Assembly (NCBI RefSeq): GCF_001700505.1
Contig: NZ_MAPV01000111.1
Coordinates: forward strand, 1 to 48,374
Length of the DNA: 48,374 bases
Direction: 5' to 3'
From: Streptomyces mutomycini
GTDB taxonomy: Bacteria; Actinomycetota; Actinomycetes; Streptomycetales; Streptomycetaceae
Each line of letters starts with the position of its first letter. Position 1 is the first letter of the stretch. The translations under genes and the position numbers were made by a program. Shown here in pieces: positions 15,470 to 24,395 of the stretch. The notes beneath the pieces are model-generated. The model searched no databases. It had not been told where the DNA came from and worked only from the letters and a program-made list of their open reading frames with translations.

Positions 15470-16864
15470 TCATGCGGGCACCCCGGCCTCGTCCATGACC
15501 AGGGCCATCTCACTCGGGGGTAGGGCCGGGTTGGCTCCCGCGCTGCGGGCCAGCTCGGGCAGGGTGAGCGCCTCGAGGAGCCGGGGGAGCGGCAGGCGGG
15601 GGTCGGCGGCCGCTGCCTGCCGAGTCCATGTGTCCGGGTCGTGGCTGAGCCTCTCGATCAGACCGGGGCCGGCGGCGGGGTCGCGGACGGCCAACTGCCG
15701 GTAGGTCCCGTCCGGGTGGTCCGCGAAGCGGGCTGCGAGCCCTTCGCGGGGGAAGCGGGGGTGGCCGGTCGTCATCCAGGCGGAGAACGTCCCGCCGAGC
15801 CGTGCGTACACGCTCATCAGGACGTGCTCCGGGGTGTCCGGGTGATACACGGCCAGGTGGGTGCGCACGATGTCGTCCGTGTCCTCGGCCAGGAGCCGCA
15901 GGAGATCGGGTGGCAGCAGGGGGCTGCGAGCCGCGGCGCGGCGCAGCAGAGGATGGGCGGAGGTCGCGGCCCGGCGCAGAACGTCCTGATCGGCGATGCC
16001 GGCCGCCACCCAGTCCACGTCACCCCGTGCGTGAGGGGCAACCGTGAAGTCGATTGCGGCGCGACGGGCTTCGGTCAGCTCGGGCCGGAGGGAGACGGCC
16101 AGCCGCACTCCGTCGTCGGGGTCGACCGCGAGCAGGTCCACGAGGTCGGCGGGCAGGGACGGATTCCTGGCGAGTTCGGCCAGGTGGACGCCCTCGGACA
16201 GCAACCGTTCGGCGTCCGCGTGGCGAAGGAGCCCCCGGCGCAGCGCCACGGGCAGGGCGGTCGGGTCGCGGAGCAGCGCCGCCGTGAGCCGCGCGTCGTG
16301 GGTACACGCGCGGAGTGCGGCCGACCGCCGTACCTCGGGGTCGGGGTCGCCGAGCAGCGCGGTGTGCGCGTCCGCCGACAGGTCGTCCCAGAGGCGCAGG
16401 GCGGCACGTCGTGCGGCCGGATCGGGATGCCGGGCCAGGGAGACGAGGAAGGACGGAGCCAGGTGAGGCGAGTCCAACAGTGCGCTCCGTACGGACGGTT
16501 CGGAGTCTGCCAGGAGGCGCGCGCACACGGCGTCCGGCAGCGGGCGGACCTTCTTCCGGGGATCGTGGGTCCACTCGGGTCCGTAAGCGACGGTGGCTCG
16601 CACCTCGGGGGAAGGGTCGACCGCGAGCCGGGCGCGCTGCCCGGGCTCCGCCTGGCCGCTCCTCGCGAACTGGACCCGCGTGTTCAGTACCGGGTGGGCG
16701 AGGACGGCCGCCACGGCCTGCTCGGGCAGTCCCGGCCGGTGGAGGGCTTGGAAGGGCGGGCCTTCGCCACCGCCGTCGAAGGCGATCAGCCGTAGCAGCA
16801 GGTGCGTGGGAAGGGCAGGGTTGGCGGCGACTCCGTCCAGCGCGGAGGAGTAGAAGGCGACCAC
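15470..16864 (-). CDS. Leucine-rich-repeat-variant (LRV) protein
   Basis: A 464-residue alpha-solenoid made of repeated helical units with the pattern NP-LP-LL-LA-DPDPEVR, typical of leucine-rich-repeat-variant or HEAT-like proteins. Examples are GVAANPALPTHLLLRL near the start and HPLLRRAAARSPLLPPDLLRLL later. Such solenoids mediate protein contacts; no enzymatic domain or membrane segment is visible. I chose the GTG at 16864 (GGGGAG 8 bases upstream) because it aligns with the start of the second LRV protein at 42340; a start at 16909 would add 15 residues. The function and partner are unknown. Confidence 0.8.
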   Translation of the reverse strand: MVAFYSSALDGVAANPALPTHLLLRLIAFDGGGEGPPFQALHRPGLPEQAVAAVLAHPVLNTRVQFARSGQAEPGQRARLAVDPSPEVRATVAYGPEWTHDPRKKVRPLPDAVCARLLADSEPSVRSALLDSPHLAPSFLVSLARHPDPAARRAALRLWDDLSADAHTALLGDPDPEVRRSAALRACTHDARLTAALLRDPTALPVALRRGLLRHADAERLLSEGVHLAELARNPSLPADLVDLLAVDPDDGVRLAVSLRPELTEARRAAIDFTVAPHARGDVDWVAAGIADQDVLRRAATSAHPLLRRAAARSPLLPPDLLRLLAEDTDDIVRTHLAVYHPDTPEHVLMSVYARLGGTFSAWMTTGHPRFPREGLAARFADHPDGTYRQLAVRDPAAGPGLIERLSHDPDTWTRQAAAADPRLPLPRLLEALTLPELARSAGANPALPPSEMALVMDEAGVPA

Positions 16865-17112
16865 GTCCCAGCTCCCCGGCGTCGCTCTGCGCGCACTCCC
16901 TCCGCCCATTCGGACGGCTGCGCGGTATCGGCCCTACGGGCCGACGTGCGGCCATCCTGCCACGGACCGGGCTGCCTCAGGGCGTGATCACCGGGAGCGC
17001 GCATCACATCGGGCCGTTGTCCGCCCCGGCTGACGGGCGAGCGACGTGCGGCGAACCCGGGCCGGACTCAACGCGGCAGTGGGTGATCGCCGCCGGCTCC
17101 CCGGCCGAGCTC

Positions 17113-17790
17113 TCAGCGGTCCGGCGAACCGGGCGACCGGGCGTCGATGGCCAGCGGATCACCGTGGCCGAAGCAGGCGACGGCGGGGCCGAGTGCAGCC
17201 AGACGGCGGAAGGACGCCTCGGCCTGCACGTGGTCGGTGTTGAACACGCCCAGCATCACCCCGCCCACCCCGGCCACGGCGTCGCCGGTGAACAGCACGT
17301 CGTGGCGGGGCAGGTGAATGCCGATGGAGCCGGGGGTGTGCCCGGGGCTGTGCACCACCCGGGCACCGCCCCCGAACGGGAGTTCGTCGCCGTCCGTGAG
17401 TTCGCGGTCGACCCGGGTGGGTGGTGCCTCTGGGACCGTCAGCGCACGGTCGTACAGGGGACGTTCCCAGTCGTGCAGGACGGGCTCGGGAACGCGCCTC
17501 TCACCCCGGACGGCCGGTGCGTCCAGCCGGTGCGCCATGATCTCGGCGCCGTGTCTGTCCGCGAGCTCCTGCGCGGCGCCGTAGTGGTCGCGGTGGCCGT
17601 GGGTGAGGACGATCCGCCGGATCCCGGCCGGGTCCTGACCGAGCCCGCGCACACCGTTCTCGATGGCGGCCGCCGCGTTCACATCACCCGCGTCGATCAG
17701 GGTCAGGTCCGCGCCGTCCCGCCAGAGGTACGCCTGGGCGACCGGGAACCGGAACATGTGCAGTTGCGGGAGTACCTCGACGCAGTCCAT
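17113..17790 (-). CDS. MBL fold metallo-hydrolase
   Basis: A 225-residue metallo-beta-lactamase-fold enzyme. The metal motif is THGHRDHYG, with the later ligands in SPGHTPGS, LFTGDAV and CFGHGDP. The set fits a glyoxalase II-like or quorum-lactonase-like hydrolase with two metals. The ATG at 17790 gives the usual N terminus for the fold; an upstream in-frame start at 17916 would add 42 arginine-rich residues of unlikely sequence. It lies alone between the LRV and M20 genes on the same strand. The substrate is unknown. Confidence 0.88.
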   Translation of the reverse strand: MDCVEVLPQLHMFRFPVAQAYLWRDGADLTLIDAGDVNAAAAIENGVRGLGQDPAGIRRIVLTHGHRDHYGAAQELADRHGAEIMAHRLDAPAVRGERRVPEPVLHDWERPLYDRALTVPEAPPTRVDRELTDGDELPFGGGARVVHSPGHTPGSIGIHLPRHDVLFTGDAVAGVGGVMLGVFNTDHVQAEASFRRLAALGPAVACFGHGDPLAIDARSPGSPDR

Positions 17791-17917
17791 ACGGTGAACG
17801 TACGGGCGGCAGGCCGGTCGTCTCCCCGAGATCTGCTCCTGGCGACTTCGCTCAGCGCGTACCCGGCGTGCCCGCGCGGCCCCCGTACACGCTTGCTCCG
17901 CGTGCCCGCGCCGCACC

Positions 17918-19282
17918 TCAGCCCTTCTTGGACTCCGCGTAGTTCCGCAGGAACAGTGCCTCCGCGACCGAGAGCCGCTCGAGCTCGCCGGGGGACACGC
18001 TCTCGTTCACCGCGTGGATCTGGGCCTCGGGCTCGCTCAGCCCGATGAGCAGGATCTCCGCCTGCGGGTACAGCGCCGCCAGCGTGTTGCAGAGCGGGAT
18101 GGAGCCGCCCATTCCCGAGGACTGCATCTCCTCACCCGGGTACGCGAGCCGCATGGCCTCGGCCATCGACGTGTAGGCGGGGCTGGTGATGTCGGCGCGG
18201 AACGGCTGCCCCTGGCCGACCTGTTCGACGGAGACCCGGGCGCCCCAGGGGGCGTGGGACTCGAGGTGGGCGGTCAGCAGCCTCGTCGCCTCGGCGGCGT
18301 CCTGGCCCGGCGGCACCCGCAGGCTGACCTGAGCCCGCGCGCTCGCCTGCAGCGACGGGGTGGCCCCGACGACGGGCGGGCAGTCGATGCCGATGACGGT
18401 GACCGCGGGCCGCGCCCAGATGCGGTCGGCGACCGTCCCCGTGCCGATCAGCTCCACACCTTCGAGGACCTTGGCATCCTTGCGGAACTCGCCCTCCGGG
18501 TACTGCAGTCCGTCCCACTCCGCGTCGGTCGTGAGCCCGTCCACCGTCGTCGTGCCGTCCGCGGCCCGCAGGGACGCCAGCAGCTGGATCATCGCGGCCA
18601 GGGCGTCCGGGGCCGCTCCGCCGAACTGCCCGGAGTGCAGATTTCCCTCAAGGGTGTCCAGCCGCACCCGCAGCATGGTCATGCCCCGGAGAGTCGCGGT
18701 GACGGTGGGCAGCCCGACGCGGAAGTTGCCCGTGTCACCGATGACGATCGTGTCGGCGGCCAGCAGCTCCGGGTGCGCCTCGGCGTACTGTTCGAGGCCG
18801 CCGGTGCCCTGCTCCTCGGAGCCCTCCGCGATCACCTTGACGGAGACCGGGACGCCGCCGTTCGCCCTGAGGGCGCGCAGCGCGAGCAGGTGCATGATGA
18901 AGCCGCCCTTGCAGTCCGCGGCACCCCGGCCGAACCAGCGGCCGTCGCGCTCGGTCAGCTCGAACGGCGGGGAGAGCCAGGCGGACTCGTCCAGCGGCGG
19001 CTGCACGTCGTAGTGCGCGTAGAGCAGCACCGTGGGCGCGCCCGCGGGACCGGGCAGGTAGCCGTACACCGACTGCGTTCCGTCCGGGGTGTCGAGCAGG
19101 GCGACGTCCTGGAAGTCCTCGGCGCGGAGCGCGTCGGCGACCCAGCCGGCTGCCGCCTCGCACTCGCTCCTCGGGAACTGCGCGGGGTCCGCCACCGACC
19201 GGAAGGCCACCAGCTCGGCGAGCTCCGTCTTCGCGCGGGGCATCAGCGAGGCAACGGTCTCGGAAATCGGACGGGCGGTCAT
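17918..19282 (-). CDS. M20 family dipeptidase/peptidase
   Basis: A 454-residue M20 metallopeptidase that probably cleaves dipeptides or N-acyl amino acids in the cytoplasm. Two-metal ligands are in LYAHYDVQP, GRGAADCKGG, EGSEEQGTGGL and VIGDTGN, with the dimerisation lid domain between. The ATG at 19282 has AGGAG 8 bases upstream; a GTG at 19288 is too close to that site. A short GntR-like dyad lies upstream. The gene is monocistronic and divergent from the geranylgeranyl-reductase-type gene. Confidence 0.9.
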   Translation of the reverse strand: MTARPISETVASLMPRAKTELAELVAFRSVADPAQFPRSECEAAAGWVADALRAEDFQDVALLDTPDGTQSVYGYLPGPAGAPTVLLYAHYDVQPPLDESAWLSPPFELTERDGRWFGRGAADCKGGFIMHLLALRALRANGGVPVSVKVIAEGSEEQGTGGLEQYAEAHPELLAADTIVIGDTGNFRVGLPTVTATLRGMTMLRVRLDTLEGNLHSGQFGGAAPDALAAMIQLLASLRAADGTTTVDGLTTDAEWDGLQYPEGEFRKDAKVLEGVELIGTGTVADRIWARPAVTVIGIDCPPVVGATPSLQASARAQVSLRVPPGQDAAEATRLLTAHLESHAPWGARVSVEQVGQGQPFRADITSPAYTSMAEAMRLAYPGEEMQSSGMGGSIPLCNTLAALYPQAEILLIGLSEPEAQIHAVNESVSPGELERLSVAEALFLRNYAESKKG

Positions 19283-19359
19283 GGGCACGCTCCTCGTGGG
19301 TGCGACGTCAGGGCTGTGGCGCGGTGTGTACGCGGCCGGGGGCGACGCCGTGGATGCGG

Positions 19360-19375
19360 CGTTGCATGTACAACG
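19360..19375. promoter_or_regulatory. Possible operator upstream of the M20 peptidase
   Basis: CGTTG-CATGTA-CAACG is an inverted repeat with 5-base arms. It sits just downstream of a minus-strand TATGAAT that could be the -10 of the peptidase gene. The arms are short, so this could be chance. Confidence 0.3.
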
Positions 19376-19476
19376 AATTCATAGCTGATCCTCCCACAGC
19401 GGAGTTCCGCCGCGGCGCGCCGTAGGATGCCGTGAGCAGTTGGGGCCACTGGTCGGATCGGGAGCAGAAGCACATC

Positions 19477-20742
19477 GTGAGCAGCGAGAACGCAGACGCC
19501 GGACGTGAGCCGGATGAGTCGTCGTCCAAACCGCAGGAGTCCTCGGTGTGGGACGTCGTCGTGGTCGGTGCAGGCCCGGCCGGAGCCTCCGCGGCGTACG
19601 CGGCTGCCGTCGCGGGCCGCCGGGTGCTGTTGCTGGAGAAAGCGGAGATCCCCCGCTACAAGACGTGCGGCGGCGGAATCATCGGGTTCTCGCGGGATTC
19701 CCTGCCCCCCGGGTTCGAACTGCCCCTGAAGGACCGGATCCACGCCGTCACCTTCTCGCTCAACGGGAAGCTGTCACGTACCCGCAGGTCCAGGCGCATG
19801 CTCTTCGGCCTGATCAACCGGCCGGAGTTCGACGCCGGCCTGGTGGAGGAGGCCCAGAAGGCGGGCGCCGAGCTGCGCACGGGTGCGGCGGTGACACGGG
19901 TGGAGCAGCACGGTACCGCCGTGCCCGACCGGCGCACGGTCGCCGTGGTGCTGGCCGGCGGTGAGACGGTGCTGGCCAGGGCCGTCGTCGGCGCGGACGG
20001 CAGCGCGGGCCGCATAGGGGCGCACGTCGGCGTGAAGCTCGACCAGGTGGACCTCGGACTCGAGGCCGAGATTCCCGTTCCGGAGACGGTCGCCGAGGAC
20101 TGGGCGGGACGGGTACTCATCGACTGGGGTCCGATGCCCGGAAGTTACGGCTGGGTCTTCCCCAAGGGGGACACCCTGACCGTCGGCGTCATCTCTGCGC
20201 GCGGCGACGGCGCGGGGACCAAGAGGTATCTGGAGGACTTCGTCGGCCGCCTGGGTCTCGCCGGGTTCGAACCGACTGTCTCCTCCGGCCATCTGACCCG
20301 GTGCCGCAGCGACGACTCGCCGCTCTCCCGCGGACGTGTGGTGGTCTGCGGCGACGCGGCCGGTCTGCTGGAACCCTGGACCAGGGAGGGTATTTCCTTC
20401 GCCCTGCGGTCCGGGCGGCTCGCGGGCGAGTGGGCGGTGCGGATCGCGGAGTCGCACGACGCGGTCGATGCCCGGAGGCAGGCGCTCAACTACGCGTTCG
20501 CGATCAAGGCCGGACTCGGTGTGGAGATGAGCGTCGGTCGTCGCATGCTCAGGCTCTTCGAGCGGCGCCCGGGGGTCCTGCACGCGGTGCTGACCGGCTT
20601 CCGCCCCGCCTGGAACGCGTTCGCGGGAGTCACCCGGGGGACGACCTCACTGGCAGAGCTGGTCCGCTCGCACCCACTGGCCCAGCGGGCACTTCACGCG
20701 ATGGACCGTCAGGGGGCGGACAGGGTCAGCTCTCGACCGTGA
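19477..20742 (+). CDS. Geranylgeranyl reductase family flavoprotein
   Basis: A 421-residue FAD-dependent reductase of the geranylgeranyl-reductase family, enzymes that saturate isoprenoid double bonds or hydroxylate related substrates. The Rossmann FAD motif is VVVGAGPAGASAAYAA (about residues 30-45), with PRYKTCGGGI next. The second FAD motif is VVCGDAAGLLEPWTREGI. The GTG at 19477 follows GGGAGCAG; an upstream in-frame start at 19432 is less likely. It overlaps the convergent deazaflavin reductase gene by 17 bases. In Streptomyces such enzymes may act on menaquinone or polyprenol chains, but that is not provable here. Confidence 0.88.
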   Translation: MSSENADAGREPDESSSKPQESSVWDVVVVGAGPAGASAAYAAAVAGRRVLLLEKAEIPRYKTCGGGIIGFSRDSLPPGFELPLKDRIHAVTFSLNGKLSRTRRSRRMLFGLINRPEFDAGLVEEAQKAGAELRTGAAVTRVEQHGTAVPDRRTVAVVLAGGETVLARAVVGADGSAGRIGAHVGVKLDQVDLGLEAEIPVPETVAEDWAGRVLIDWGPMPGSYGWVFPKGDTLTVGVISARGDGAGTKRYLEDFVGRLGLAGFEPTVSSGHLTRCRSDDSPLSRGRVVVCGDAAGLLEPWTREGISFALRSGRLAGEWAVRIAESHDAVDARRQALNYAFAIKAGLGVEMSVGRRMLRLFERRPGVLHAVLTGFRPAWNAFAGVTRGTTSLAELVRSHPLAQRALHAMDRQGADRVSSRP

Positions 20743-21184
20743 TCCGGAAGACGGGGTGGTCGGGGCACGCGGCCAGGAGCTCGGCATCGGTCGACCTGGC
20801 CGTGACGCCCTGGAAGTACTGGTTGACCTCCCAGCCCCAGCGCTTCAGATAGGCGCGCACGATCCGCGCCTTCTGCTCGTCGTCCGCGATCTCCACAGCG
20901 GTGAAGGTGCGGACCTTCCGGCCCACCTTCAGGTCCCCGCCTCCGGCCGCGCGCATGTTGCGCACCCACTGGGAGTGGCCGCGGGCGGAGACCAGGTACT
21001 GCGCGCCGTCGTGGTGGTGGGGGTTCACGGGGATGCGCTGCATCCGGCCGCTCTTTCGGCCCCTCACCGACATCTCGGCGGAGCCGAGGAGGCTGACGCC
21101 GTGGCGCGCGAGCCAGCCGATGACACTGTTCATCCGCTGCGCGAAGGCGTTGGCCCGGAGGTAGTACGGCTGCTGCTGCGTCAT
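20726..21184 (-). CDS. Deazaflavin (F420)-dependent nitroreductase-family protein
   Basis: A 152-residue split-barrel protein of the Ddn/Rv3547-like family, which uses reduced coenzyme F420 to reduce quinones, nitro compounds or enones. Matching blocks are VRGRKSGRMQRIPVN, YLVSARGHSQWVRNMRAA and VGRKVRTF. GGGAG lies 6 bases before the ATG. The gene is divergent from a TetR regulator, and two copies of a GAGAGCA-G-TGCTCTC dyad lie in the 126-base gap. This suggests that the TetR protein represses it until a xenobiotic or natural product binds. Confidence 0.9.
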   Translation of the reverse strand: MTQQQPYYLRANAFAQRMNSVIGWLARHGVSLLGSAEMSVRGRKSGRMQRIPVNPHHHDGAQYLVSARGHSQWVRNMRAAGGGDLKVGRKVRTFTAVEIADDEQKARIVRAYLKRWGWEVNQYFQGVTARSTDAELLAACPDHPVFRITVES

Positions 21185-21202
21185 GGTGACTCCCACCGTT
21201 GA

Positions 21203-21217
21203 GAGAGCAGTGCTCTC
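21203..21217. promoter_or_regulatory. TetR operator, copy 1
   Basis: GAGAGCA-G-TGCTCTC is a perfect 15-base dyad, located 19 bases upstream of the F420-enzyme ATG and just past its probable -10. A repressor bound here would block that promoter. Confidence 0.7.
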
Positions 21218-21255
21218 GCTTGAGATCAGTGTGCACGGGCATGGTGCTCGAAAGC

Positions 21256-21270
21256 AAGAGCAGTGCTCTC
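21256..21270. promoter_or_regulatory. TetR operator, copy 2
   Basis: AAGAGCA-G-TGCTCTC repeats copy 1 with one mismatch, centred 53 bases away (about five helical turns). It abuts the probable minus-strand -35 (TTGCTT) of the F420 enzyme and lies just before the TetR gene promoter region. Confidence 0.7.
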
Positions 21271-21310
21271 GTTTCTGGTCAGTGCTCCGATCGCGTGGCA
21301 GACTGATCCC

Positions 21311-22030
21311 ATGAGCACCATTCGAGGAGCCAGGGAACGCGCCCGCATCGAGGTCACGGCGGCGATCAAGGACGAGGCCAGGAAGCAGCTTGCCGCGGAG
21401 GGCGCCGCGAAGCTCTCCCTGCGTGCCGTGGCCCGCGAGCTCGGCATGGTCTCCTCCGCGCTCTACCGCTACTTCCCGAGCCGTGACGACCTGCTGACGG
21501 CCCTCATCGTCGACTCCTACGACGCGGTGGGAGAAGCCGCGGAGGCGGCCCTCCCGAAAGCCGGTGACACCCCGGGCCCGTATCCCGCCCGCTGGGTCGC
21601 GGTCGCCTGCGCCGTGCGGGACTGGGCTCTCGCCCACCCGCACGAATACGCACTGATCTACGGCTCGCCCGTCCCCGGCTACACCGCCCCGCAGGACACC
21701 GTCGGCCCCGCCTCCCGTGTGGGCCTGGTCCTCATCGGCCTCGTGCGCGAGGCCTACCTCGCCGAGGGCCTCGCGGTCCCCCCGCTCACCGCCGAACTGC
21801 GCCCCGAGGCCGAGCGGATGGCCGCCGATCTCGCCGACGATCTTCCGCCGGGGGTCGTGGTGGCCCTGGTCGGCGCGTGGGCCCAGCTCTTCGGGCTGAT
21901 CTCCTTCGAGATCTTCGGTCAGTTCGACCGGCTGGTCGAGGCGCGCGAACTCCTCTTCCGGCGCGCTGTTCACGAACTCGGGCGCTCGACGGGTCTGCTG
22001 GACGGCCGGTCCGCCGGCGCGGGGCGCTGA
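21311..22030 (+). CDS. TetR/AcrR family regulator
   Basis: A 239-residue TetR repressor. The N-terminal HTH reads LSLRAVARELGMVSSALYRYF (about residues 37-57, abbreviated reading), followed by a ligand-binding domain with the WHG-like block HEYALIYGSPVPGY found in one TetR subfamily (C-terminal TetR_C_13-like). No Shine-Dalgarno is visible before the ATG; a CAGACT about 7 bases upstream raises the possibility of a leaderless transcript. It is divergent from the F420-dependent reductase and probably represses both genes through the two dyads. Confidence 0.92.
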   Translation: MSTIRGARERARIEVTAAIKDEARKQLAAEGAAKLSLRAVARELGMVSSALYRYFPSRDDLLTALIVDSYDAVGEAAEAALPKAGDTPGPYPARWVAVACAVRDWALAHPHEYALIYGSPVPGYTAPQDTVGPASRVGLVLIGLVREAYLAEGLAVPPLTAELRPEAERMAADLADDLPPGVVVALVGAWAQLFGLISFEIFGQFDRLVEARELLFRRAVHELGRSTGLLDGRSAGAGR

Positions 22031-22081
22031 GGCGGGGGCGGACACGGCTGGGCTGGGTGCGGCACAACCCGGCTTACGCGC

Positions 22082-22378
22082 CTACGAGTCAGGGCCCGTG
22101 CGCCCCGGCGGGCCCGGCTGGACGGGCGGCAGGCGCCGCTCCTCGGCCCGGCGGGGGAATCGCCACAGCACATGCATGACCCGGACGGCGAACACCAGCG
22201 CCCCCAGGACGGCCCCGACCCGGAACAGCATGTGTTCGGCGCGGGCCGGAAGTTCCAGGAGCAGGGCGGGGAGGAGGACCCCGGCGAACGTGGCCGCGGC
22301 CACCAGGACCCCGCTGACCAGGGCGTAGCCGATCTCGACGGTCACGGCGTCCCGCTCCGCCTGAGTGCGTGGTGACAT
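22082..22378 (-). CDS. DUF6332-like small membrane protein
   Basis: A 98-residue protein with a short N-terminal cytoplasmic head (SPRTQAERDAVTVEIGYAL) and two membrane helices, about residues 18-42 and 52-72, ending in a Pro/Arg-rich tail. The pattern matches the small Streptomyces family I know as DUF6332. No function is known. The ATG at 22378 follows the last upstream-consistent codon. The gene converges with the TetR gene 51 bases away and has no partner. Confidence 0.75.
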   Translation of the reverse strand: MSPRTQAERDAVTVEIGYALVSGVLVAAATFAGVLLPALLLELPARAEHMLFRVGAVLGALVFAVRVMHVLWRFPRRAEERRLPPVQPGPPGRTGPDS

Positions 22379-22598
22379 GTTCGAAGTGTCACAGTGGCGA
22401 TGGGTGGCGGCAAGGACGCCGCCCCGGACCACACGCGACCGAGCGGGAGGCGGACGGCCACGGCGCGGCCACCCGGAGCCGGTCAGGGCCATTGCCTCCG
22501 GCCCCGCCCCTCGGGCGGCGGGGGCCAGTACGCGGCCTTCCGTGACCAGGCATCCAGATGCTCCGTCATGTCCACGCCGCCGACCGTGCCGAAGCGCG

Positions 22599-22967
22599 TC
22601 AGGCGCCCTGCGGGCGCGCCGAACGGCCCCGGTGGGTGCCCCGGAGCAGCCGGGAGAACCAGCCCAGCGCAAAGGCCTGCACAAGCACCGACACGATCAG
22701 CGCGAGATAGACGAACCAGATGGGGCCTCCGGCGTCCGCACCGGTCATCGAGCTGCCGAGAAGGAAGACGAACACGGTCGGCGCGGTGAGGAAGAACAGC
22801 CAGACACCGGCGAACGAGGCGTCGTCATGGGACACGAACAGCGTGTCCACCGCGACGAACAGCGCGACCGCCAGCACGAGGCCGAGGTAGATCCGCGAAG
22901 CCGTGTTGCCGAAGGTCAGCCGTGCCGCCGTACGCAGCTGCTGCTTGCCCGTCACCTGGTGGCTCAT
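22599..22967 (-). CDS. SCO4225-like membrane protein
   Basis: A 122-residue protein with about three membrane helices (IYLGLVLAVALFVAVDT, GVWLFFLTAPTVFVFLL and IWFVYLALIVSVLVQAFAL). The block LFVSHDDASFAGVW matches the SCO4225 family of small Streptomyces membrane proteins, of unknown function. The ATG at 22967 has GGGGGAG 7 bases upstream; an ATG at 23000 would add 11 residues. The 220-base gap downstream of it contains a GC-rich hairpin near 22498 and no clear gene. Confidence 0.8.
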   Translation of the reverse strand: MSHQVTGKQQLRTAARLTFGNTASRIYLGLVLAVALFVAVDTLFVSHDDASFAGVWLFFLTAPTVFVFLLGSSMTGADAGGPIWFVYLALIVSVLVQAFALGWFSRLLRGTHRGRSARPQGA

Positions 22968-23047
22968 GTCCCGCTCCCCCTGAATGGTTGGTACTCCCAT
23001 CGTGCGCCGGGGAGGCTGTGGGCGCCTGAGTACGACTACTCAATCGT

Positions 23048-24274
23048 TCAGGTGTTCGTGGCGTTGCGGGCCGCGTAGCCCAGAACCGCTGCCACGGCGG
23101 CGAGCAGCGTCACCGTGGTGAGAGCCACCGGGAGGGAGGACCAGTCCGCGAGGAAGCCGATCACCGGGGGCCCCAGGAGCATCCCGCCGTATCCGAGGGT
23201 GGACGCGGCGGCCACTCCGCTCGGGCCTGCCAGTGCCCCCGCACGGCCGACGGCGACCGGAAATATGTTGGCGAGGCCGAGGCCTGCCACGGCGAAGCCG
23301 AGCAGGGTGAGCCACACGGTCGGCGCGAGCGCGCCGAACAGCATCCCGACGCCGGCGGTCATCCCTCCGGCCACGAGGGTGCGGGTCTGCCCGAACCGTT
23401 CGAGGAGCTTGGTGCCGGTGAGCCTGCCGACGGCCATCGTGAGTGCGAACAGCGAGTACCCGGCGGCGGCGAGTCCGGGATCCGCGTGCAGGTCCTGGGT
23501 GAGGTGCAGGGCGCCCCACTCGGCCAGGGCGCCCTCGCCGTACGCCGTGCAGAGGGCGATGACACCGAACAGGACCACGATGCGGCGGGTGTGCGCGCCC
23601 ATCCTCCGCGGCTGCTCACGGCTGCCCGCTTCCTGCTCTTCCGCGGGGTGCGCGGCTGCGGTCCTGCCCCCCAGCAGTACGGGGCCGGTGGCCGCGGTGA
23701 CGAGGAGTCCGACGCCGGCGAGGGCGAAGAGGTGCGTCGCGGGCGAGAGGCTGCCGGCTACCAGCCCGCCCAGCCCCGCGCCCGTCATGCCCCCGAAGCT
23801 GAACGCGGCGTGGAAGCTCGGCATGACCGGGCGGCGCATCGCGGTGACGAGATCGACAGCGGCGCTGTTCATGGCCACGTTCATGCCGCCGTACGCGGCA
23901 CCGAAGACCAGCAGTACGAGGCCCAGGGCGACGACCGAACCCGTCTGTGCGGGGAGGGCGATGCTCAGCGACAGCAGTACGCCGCACACCACGGTGACGG
24001 CGTGGCTGCCGTAGCGGCGGCAGAGGGAGCCGGTGAGCATCATGGTGATCACCGCCCCCGCCGAGACGCCCAGCAGGGCCAGCCCGAGGGTGGAGGCTGT
24101 CGCCCCGGTCTGGTGCTTGATGGCCGGAATGCGGACCACCCATCCCGCGAAAAGGAAGCCGTCGAGGGCGAAGAACACGGTCAGCGCGGTACGGAGGCGG
24201 TTGTAGGAGGGTGGGGCGGTGTTTCCGCCAGTTCCCCCCGGCAGGGCCGTCCGCAGTTTGTTTAGTTGCGGCAC
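23048..24274 (-). CDS. MFS transporter
   Basis: A 408-residue major facilitator with about 12 membrane helices. Recognisable are the first helix FFALDGFLFAGWVVRIP, the conserved loop GSLCRRYGSH after helix 2, and NVAMNSAAVDL, common in the YfkF/fucose-permease-like subgroup. The GTG at 24274 is the only plausible start; its ribosome site is poor. It is divergent from a ROK family repressor, with a 20-base dyad between the genes, so it probably imports a sugar or exports a sugar-like compound under that repressor. Confidence 0.88.
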   Translation of the reverse strand: MPQLNKLRTALPGGTGGNTAPPSYNRLRTALTVFFALDGFLFAGWVVRIPAIKHQTGATASTLGLALLGVSAGAVITMMLTGSLCRRYGSHAVTVVCGVLLSLSIALPAQTGSVVALGLVLLVFGAAYGGMNVAMNSAAVDLVTAMRRPVMPSFHAAFSFGGMTGAGLGGLVAGSLSPATHLFALAGVGLLVTAATGPVLLGGRTAAAHPAEEQEAGSREQPRRMGAHTRRIVVLFGVIALCTAYGEGALAEWGALHLTQDLHADPGLAAAGYSLFALTMAVGRLTGTKLLERFGQTRTLVAGGMTAGVGMLFGALAPTVWLTLLGFAVAGLGLANIFPVAVGRAGALAGPSGVAAASTLGYGGMLLGPPVIGFLADWSSLPVALTTVTLLAAVAAVLGYAARNATNT

Positions 24275-24347
24275 AAAGTGAGCATAGAGGTCTTCCGGCG
24301 ACGCGCGCAAGACGGTCGTCCCGGTGGCCGGCCGATGAACCGTGCGT

Positions 24348-24367
24348 GTTGCCGGAGCGTCGGCAAC
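24348..24367. promoter_or_regulatory. Dyad between MFS and ROK repressor genes
   Basis: GTTGCCG-GAGCGT-CGGCAAC has perfect 7-base arms and a 6-base spacer. It lies 28 bases before the ROK repressor start and 73 bases before the MFS start, a good position for control of both. The spacing is one helical turn between arm centres. Confidence 0.55.
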
Positions 24368-24395
24368 GGCTCCGGACCATGGGAGACTCGCCCCC

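Noticed and set aside
22483..22569. 28-residue minus-strand frame (start ATG 22569)
   Set aside because: It has no ribosome site or recognised family; chance frames of this length are common at this GC content.
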